A stretch of DNA of 64,000 nt from Dasypus novemcinctus (taxonomy: Eukaryota; Chordata; Mammalia; Cingulata; Dasypodidae), in the NCBI RefSeq assembly GCF_030445035.2, contig NC_080701.1, forward strand, positions 17,328,798 to 17,392,797, given 5' to 3'. Position 1 is the first letter of the stretch, and every line of letters starts with the position of its first letter. Positions 57,891 to 64,000 of the stretch are shown in pieces. The notes under the pieces were generated by a model that saw nothing but the letters and a program-made list of their open reading frames with translations, ran no database searches and was not told the DNA's origin. A program made the translations under genes and the position numbers.

Positions 57891-58020
57891 TCTTATATCC
57901 TTTTCTTTATAATGTAATATAAAAATAGCATATCACAGATACTTTTAAATGCTTTGCTTTTTTCACTTTGCACTATGTCCAGGAAATCCTTCCATATCAC
58001 TTCAGAGAAACTTCTTCATT
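57891..58020 (-). repeat. Old L1M fragment, antisense, left part
   Basis: 'cactttgcactatgtccagg' and 'aaatccttccatatcacttc' are old mammalian L1 antisense text. It continues after the insert at about 58805. Confidence 0.65.
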
Positions 58021-58024
58021 TTTT

Positions 58025-58800
58025 TCACAACTACAAAGTTCTTTTTTTTTAATTAACACTTTGCATTATTGTGGAAACTTTGTTACAAGTGAGGAAAGAT
58101 TATTATTATAATTCCACTATTAACTATAGTTCATAATTTACATTAGAGTTCACTGTTTATGCTATGCAGTTATACGGAGTTTTTTAAATTAATTTTTTAT
58201 TTTTCAAGAAGCTTAATATTACATAAATGTTACATAAGAAAATATAAGGGATCCCCATATGCCCCACTCCTTCCCCCTCCCACACTTTCCCACATCAACA
58301 ACATCCTTCATTAGTGTAGTACTTTTGTTACAATTGATGAACACATATTGAAATATTGCTACTAACAATGGACTACAGTTTACATTATAGTTTACACTCT
58401 GTTCCCCTCAATTTTGTAGGTTATGACAAAATATACAATTGCCTATATCAGTCACTGTGATGTCATGCAGGACAACTCTAATGTCCCAAAAATGCCCCCA
58501 TATAACACCAATTCTTCCCTCTTCCATTTCTCAAACCTCCAGTGGCCACTGCCTTTATATCAATGATAAGAGTTCTTCCAATGCTAGCATAACAATAAGT
58601 CTACAGTAGCATAATAATGTCTACTTTAGTCCATTGTTCATTCCCCAATCTTGAGGATTTTGGGATGATGAGAACCACTCTCCTTCTAATTGAGAGGGGG
58701 CTTAGATCCCATGGGACAGATTATGGAATTATCTTGCTTGCAGTTGCAGACACTCTCTGTTCCTTTAGATGGTCATTGCACATCATCATTTCCTTGTTAG
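58025..58800 (-). repeat. L1 3' UTR segments, antisense, inserted in old L1M
   Basis: Two T-rich starts (about 58030 and 58180) each lead into local-type L1 3' UTR antisense text: 'gcattattgtggaaactttg' and then 'gggatccccatatgccccac', 'tcattagtgtagtacttttg', 'caatgaacacat'-like and 'cagtttacattatagtttac'. The frame 58617-58973 spans parts of two elements and is not a gene. Confidence 0.7.
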
Positions 58801-58804
58801 TTGT

Positions 58805-58950
58805 CCTCGTGTGGCTACACTATAGTTTATCCCATCCTTTTCCTATATATGGGCTTTTGGATTGTTTACAATATTTTGCATTTACAAACAATGCTGTAAT
58901 GAATAAACTTGTGCATATGTATTTTTGTAATTTGTGGGGTGCTCTCATAA
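58805..58950 (-). repeat. Old L1M fragment, antisense, right part
   Basis: 'gggcttttggattgtttaca' and 'acaaacaatgctgtaatgaa' continue the fragment at 57891-58020. Confidence 0.65.
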
Positions 58951-60115
58951 CATTCAAAAAGTTTCTAGCATAGTAAAAGTTAGTCACCGACCCTTCCAAG
59001 CAACTAAATGGGCGAGGCTCTTTCTAGGAGGAGATTGTGACTGATTGGATATGAGGTGTATAAAGAGAGAGAAAAAGAAGAGTCTTAGGATGAAAGGGCT
59101 TAGAAAACAGGATATAGTCCAAAGCACTAAGGCTACTGAGGAAAAAGAGAAGGGCTAACTTGACTGGACATAAAGAATCTGCAAGAAGAGTTAAATCAAG
59201 AGGTTACAAGAGAGAAAAAAAACCAGAGTCAGGAGAGTATGGAAGGCACAGAGGACAAACTATGGTTAAAGTTGTCACAAGAGAAGTAAATGACTCTCCT
59301 TATCAAAGACCTGGCTCCTTCTTTGAAAATATAAATTTCTCCAAACTATTATGGATGGAATGGGTCAGATGAAGTCTAAAAGAATTAAAATGATAACTTG
59401 CTTTCTGTCTGACATTTCTTTTAAATGTATGTAGGGCTTTCTGACCCATATCCCTCCATTTGAGAATTCTTTCCTAAGAAAATTCACTTATTTTATAACT
59501 TCAATTCAATGCATATTAAAAAATAATTTCTGGCTGTGTGACTATTCCTTTTAACTCTATTAGGGTTTGTTATAATTCAATAAATTATTAAGTGTATTTT
59601 TTTTCTTTTTTAATACATCAAAGGAAAACAAAAAAAAATTAATTGAAATTATCTTTACGGTGTCTAAACATTCATTCCACTGGATAAAAAAAGTGTTTGA
59701 GATACCAATAAATGAATCCCTCATCCGTGTCCAAATTCTAAATAATTGAAGGAAAGACATAGGCATTGGAGAGACAGAAAACAAAATATCAGTTTTATTA
59801 CTAAACACACAGACACAATAAAACAAAACCCTGGATTGGGAATGTGATTTAAGAACTGTGGTGAACTGAGAATGGTAAGACTTTATACTAGTCACAAGGA
59901 AACCAGGAAAATCTCAGTATTCCCTTGCAGGATCTCTTTAGCCCTGTAAGTCTTGTGCCTGGAGGAGCAGATACTAGATCCTGATGACAGGATCAGTCCA
60001 AAAGTGGAGAGTGGGAGGGGGGTGGGGCACGGGGATGGAACTGAGCATGACCAGGCCTTTCTTCCAAATTTATCAGTCAAATAATATCCTCTTCCTCCCA
60101 CATGCAGGAGTGAAT
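58951..60115. other. Unique non-coding DNA
   Basis: No gene recognised. The minus frame 59560-59895 has low-complexity ends and no domain. Confidence 0.4.
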
Positions 60116-60127
60116 TAAAGATGGGGA

Positions 60128-60521
60128 TGGAAAGTGGATTCAGCTCAACCACATGGGTGGTCCAGGTTTCAAACCCAGGGCCTCCTGACCCGTGTGATGA
60201 GCTGGCCCATGGCTGATGTGTGCAATGAGTGCTGTGCCACACGGGGAGTCCCCCATGTAGGGGAGCCCCATGCACAAGGAGTGCGCCCTGCAAGAAGAGC
60301 CACCAAAAAAGTGCAGCCTGCCCAGGAATGGTGCCGCACACATGGAGAGATGATGCAGCAAGATGATGCAACAAAAATGAGATGCAGATTCCCCATCCGG
60401 CTGACAAGAATACAAGCGGACACAGAAGAACACACAGCGAATGGACATAGAGAATAGATAATGGGGAGGGGAGGTAGGAGAGAGAAATAAAAAATAAATC
60501 TTTTAAATATAAATAAATAAA
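60128..60521 (+). repeat. DAS-type SINE
   Basis: Head missing several bases ('gaaagtggattcagctcaac'), B-box-like 'ggtttcaaaccc' near 60164, normal body and an (AAAT)n-rich tail. Target-site duplication TAAAGATGGGGA at 60116-60127 and 60522-60533. Head shortening should weaken any Pol III A box. Confidence 0.92.
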
Positions 60522-60533
60522 TAAAGATGGGGA

Positions 60534-61470
60534 GACAGACTAGGGCCCCTCTGCATGCATAAATTAACAATGGAAATCACTGTTATCTAATCTGGCAAAA
60601 CCATCCTCACCATTGGGGAAATAACTCCCAACATACACGCTTCTGGAGGTGAGATGTTGAGCTATTTTTTTTTTTTTACCCATCTTTCAAAGATACATTT
60701 TTCACCTTCTGATGTGGCCTTACTTTAGGACCCCAAGGTTTATTACCTAAAGCTTACTGGGACAGGACCAGCTGAGTTCTGATTTCAGAAAAAACGTTTG
60801 GTGGCAAAACTCTTAGCAGCAGTCCTGAGGCTCAGAACCCATGATAATTAAACACTTCAATCTCTAGTGGTTTGTTTTGTTTTTTGTTTTAATCTGATTC
60901 TGCTTTTACATCTTGAATTAATTATTTTTCCAAAGCTCCTTGCTTTGTTTGTCTCATGCAGGGAGAAACAGGCACAAGAGCTAATTAAATATCTTCTTGT
61001 CAGACAGCTGATGAAATCTTCAATGCCACTGGTTCTGTATGTGTGTGTGTGTGTGTATATGTTCTTAACTGACTCATCTGTAAGGAGACTGGAAGGCAGT
61101 AATGGTCTCCTTATTTATTTTAATGGCTGGGTGGACTTTGCTTTGGAAGAGATCAGACAACAGAAGCACGGGAGCAAAGTGCAATAGGGGTCTAAGTAGG
61201 TGATTTATCTGACAGTGCTCCTGAGTAATCACAGCTATGTCATCAGCAAAACCTCTTTACTTGGCTCTGTACTTGATGCTCTACCTCAGGATCTTTTCTG
61301 TTGCATCATTTGTGCTGAAAGCGATGGACACAGCCCATTGCCTACAAGGATATAGGAGGCTGTTGGAGAGAATTGTGTTACTGAAAGTAGAACACGATTA
61401 TTACACGAACAAATATCTGTGTAAGGGACAGGGAGTGAGTGATTGGGATACTGGCAGGGTTTAAATATCA
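60534..61470. other. Unique DNA with possible conserved element and microsatellite
   Basis: A (TG)n run is at about 61037-61061. At 60955-61030 'gagctaattaaatatcttct' and 'agacagctgatgaaatctt' give a homeodomain core and E-box close together. A 75-codon frame (61237-61464) has a hydrophobic start but no family pattern, Kozak support or exon structure. Nothing firm. Confidence 0.35.
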
Positions 61471-61544
61471 GGGAGGAGAGAGAATCTCTTTTTATGTGCA
61501 ACAAAGATCATTCCCAGGCCTTTTTAAAATCTATAGTCAAATAC

Positions 61545-61573
61545 TTTCTCTCTCTCTCTCTCTTTCTCTCTCC
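61545..61573. repeat. (TC)n microsatellite
   Basis: TTTCTCTCTCTCTCTCTCTT-type run of about 29 bp. Confidence 0.9.
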
Positions 61574-62050
61574 CCCACTTTCAAAAAGAATACAGATGGG
61601 AAAGAGCGTTGCTGAGAAGAAGAACCATAGGCTGTAAGATTCTTTGAGATTATTCTTGATAGTAAAGAGACAATCACTTGTCCATGGGAAGTTAAATCTT
61701 AGTCTATCATAGGTAGTCGACTATATGATTACAAAGAATGTATAAGTTATGTGTATGTATTCCTTTTACAGATGGATGTAATTTCTTAAAGTATTTGCCA
61801 TTTTGAAATTCCTAAGAAAAGATACTTGGCATTTCTGCATTTGAATAATAAGAAAGATTTTGCCATATCAGGAATTAAATGAAATCCTCTTGATAGGCAT
61901 GGCTGCCTCAGCTGGTCTCTATTCTCTCATTCATGCAATGGTAGTTTGGGACTCAACATCCATGCAACTTGAAAGATATTGAACCATACTTCATCCTGAG
62001 GGACACATTTCTCTAAAGCCACTCCCAGATTTAAGAGCCTTTAGCACTCA
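61574..62050. other. Unique non-coding DNA
   Basis: Nothing recognised. Confidence 0.4.
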
Positions 62051-62054
62051 GTTA

Positions 62055-62260
62055 AGCAATGTCCTTCAGAAGGCCTTCTTTATTCAATCTAGCTATAAGT
62101 CATTTTTTCTTGAGCTCCTATAATCTGTAGCTCAACCTCATTGCCTTATTAGCTATTCCAGAATGTCTTTACTTTCCATGTTAGTTCATATACTTAATAT
62201 ACTTCTTAAGAGTAAAGAGTATGTCTTAAGTACAGTATCATATACATTTGACAAGCCCTT
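62055..62260 (+). repeat. L2 LINE fragment
   Basis: 'tccttcagaaggccttcttt', 'cttgagctcctataatctgt' and 'aagagtaaagagtatgtctt' fit the last part of L2. Confidence 0.55.
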
Positions 62261-62639
62261 ATTTCTTAGGCTGGGGTGGGAAAGGTAGAAAAATAAAGAT
62301 GCAAATAAACATGTTAACAAGTCAGTAATGATTTCTGAAGGAAATAAAATATTGGATATGAGAAAGAGCAATCTCAGAAGAGGAGGTTGGGTAGGAGAGG
62401 GGACAGCATTTAAGTACAACTGTCAAGTTCTGATGTTCAACTGGGCCTCAACGAAAAGAAAGGACCAAAGATGCAAGGGTCTGGGATCAGAATATTTTTA
62501 GGGAAGAAAAACAGAGAAAGGAAGTTCCTAAAGCAGACATGATCTTGAAACACATGATAAAGGACAATAAAGTCTAGTGCGTCAAGGCCATCACTGAATG
62601 TGGGTCAAAGTTGGAGAGGTAAACAGGTGATAATAGGTG
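62261..62639. other. Unique non-coding DNA
   Basis: Nothing recognised. Confidence 0.35.
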
Positions 62640-62830
62640 TAAGCCCTCATGGGCTATATAAAGGAGAATCTTAAGCCTAGGAGTTCACATTGATTTCCAT
62701 TTTGAAATATTATTCTAGGTGCTGTGAAGAACAGGATCATAGAAGATAAGAATGGCAGAAGAAATACCTGTATCAGGATAATGCAGTCCTCCAGGTAAGA
62801 GTCGATGGGGTCTTGGACAAGGGTGCCCTA
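62640..62830 (+). repeat. Ancient mammalian repeat, third instance
   Basis: 'gccctcatgggctatataaa', 'gaatcttaagcctaggagtt' and 'tgcagtcctccaggtaagag' follow the unnamed family of 24225 and 52975. Confidence 0.45.
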
Positions 62831-62963
62831 GAGCAACTACCACTGAGATTTGTTGAGGAATAAATGGATGATTAAACAAATGAAAAGAAGGAAAAGGCTT
62901 CCCTAAATGAGGAATGGTGTTCCTTTTGGAAGCCTCCTTTCATAAATTAGGAAAATCTGAGAC

Positions 62964-63023
62964 AACTCTAACTCTAGCCCAAACCTTAACTCAAATCCAA
63001 ATCCAAATCATAACTCTAGCCCT
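62964..63023 (+). repeat. Degenerate hexamer array, telomere-like
   Basis: Ten consecutive hexamers in strict register: AACTCT AACTCT AGCCCA, AACCTT AACTCA AATCCA, AATCCA AATCAT AACTCT AGCCCT. The column consensus is AA-C-(C/T)-C-(T/A), close to the vertebrate telomere C-strand unit AACCCT. No perfect unit remains. Confidence 0.75.
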
Positions 63024-64000
63024 TACATAAACCAAAGGGGTCAACAGGGGAGATTAGGCTGGGAAAAGGCCTTAATCACTACAACTTTAAATAAGTTCAA
63101 TACTTTTAAAGATGTATCAATACCTAGGAGTTCAGTCAGAGAAGAAAGTTCCTACTCTGTGTATGTCCAAGCTAGCAGTCCTCCAAATAAAAGGCTCACC
63201 TCCCTCTTTTGATCTGACCAGAAATGAACCATCAAAATGGAAGTCCAAGTATATGCAATGCTAAATAAATTAGGCCAATATATCTAAGGATCACTAGAAT
63301 CTGTCTCATGACCCTACATTGCCTCTAATTTTATCAGTTGTAGACCTTTGAAATGCCTACCTCGGTAGTCCAATAGGATTATTTTCTACTCTGATACCTT
63401 AAAATCTTGTGCCACCTTGAAAATAATTATTTACCCATGCCTATCACCTCCATGAATGTAGTGAAACTCTTTAGGAAAGCACTCAATGACTACAGGCTCA
63501 TGCATACAGCTAGTGTTCAATAAATGTTTGGAAGCGCTACTAATGAAAACAGTCTTTCATTATCCCTAAAAAGACCATTCAGTACCTTGGCATTGGAGGA
63601 AATTACTTGAAGAATAAGTTCTTACCATTGTGTCGGGTCATAATCTAGGGGGATAATTCTCTCTACTGGATTGTGGCAAGTGCCCTCCTGCTCCTGAATC
63701 CTGACACTTGCCTGCTGGTCCTATTTACACTGAGATTTCTTAGCAATCACTGCTCTGCCCAAGGGCATGGCAGGTTGATATGCTAATTGCTGGTTCCTTC
63801 TTGTGCATGCACTGCTCCTCATTTCTAAGAAGAAAGATGCCATGTCAGTAAAATACATTTTTATTTCTTTTGCATTATCCTGTAAGAATAAGATGATCCA
63901 AGCCACTTAACTGCTTCAAAGCAGTGGCATTTAGTGACCTCAACCTGTCCTTTAGCCTGTGCTGGATTTGCAGAATGACCTCAAGGTGAAGGTTTTCATT
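63024..64000. other. Unique non-coding DNA
   Basis: No gene recognised. A MIR or L2 3' end may lie at 63440-63535 ('agtgttcaataaatgtttgg'). Confidence 0.4.

Noticed and set aside
59892..60407. 171-codon minus-strand frame
   Set aside because: Antisense of the SINE at 60128-60521 extended into unique DNA; shares its wording with the other SINE frames.
61237..61464. 75-codon frame with hydrophobic start as a small secreted protein
   Set aside because: No family pattern, no exon structure, and a length expected by chance in 64 kb.

Overview
The window is nuclear DNA of a placental mammal, most likely a xenarthran of the armadillo group (Dasypus). The main reason is seven copies of a roughly 400-450 bp tRNA-derived SINE that starts near 'GGAAGCAGACTTGGCCCAG' and ends in (AAAT)n-CTTT-A tails. 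I recognise this from memory as the armadillo-type DAS family. Alongside it are L1 3' ends of a matching lineage-specific type and the old mammalian layers (L2, MIR, MLT1, MER5-like). Base composition is AT-rich, there is no operon-like packing, and open frames are short and fall mostly inside repeats. I find no intact protein-coding gene.

Layout. 0-6.5 kb: unique DNA with an L2, one SINE and an MLT1 LTR. 6.6-10.4 kb: an antisense L1, a solo LTR split by a SINE, and an L2. 10.6-15.6 kb: a decayed sense L1 ORF2 holding a nested L1 3' end and a SINE whose centre has expanded into a minisatellite. 15.6-21 kb: mostly unique DNA with a local 202 bp direct duplication. 21.4-27 kb: an L1 5' half with a SINE, a rearranged L1 and a second solo LTR. 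27-36 kb: mostly unique, gene-poor DNA. 36-41.3 kb: antisense L1, a long L2 and an L1 3' end. 42.4-44.5 kb: a processed pseudogene of cathepsin K (CTSK), itself hit by a 59 bp L1 and an LTR-like element. 44.5-54 kb: mainly unique, with a third LTR, a possible terminal exon on the minus strand near 48 kb, and a TSD-flanked L1. 54-60.5 kb: stacked L1s and SINEs. 60.5-64 kb: unique DNA with microsatellites and a degenerate telomere-like hexamer array.

The elements do not form a pathway. What the sequence records is a history of insertions, readable because many target-site duplications survive: MIR, then L1, then SINE at 55 kb; L1 in L1 at 11 kb; LTR, then SINE at 9 kb; and CTSK retrocopy, then L1 and LTR-like element at 43-44 kb. 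I see no CRISPR array, no structural RNA gene and no new biochemical system. The items most worth checking are the CTSK retrocopy, the SINE-borne minisatellite, the 202 bp duplication and the possible orphan terminal exon.

Repeat family names come from memory of consensus features, and boundaries without a stated TSD are approximate.
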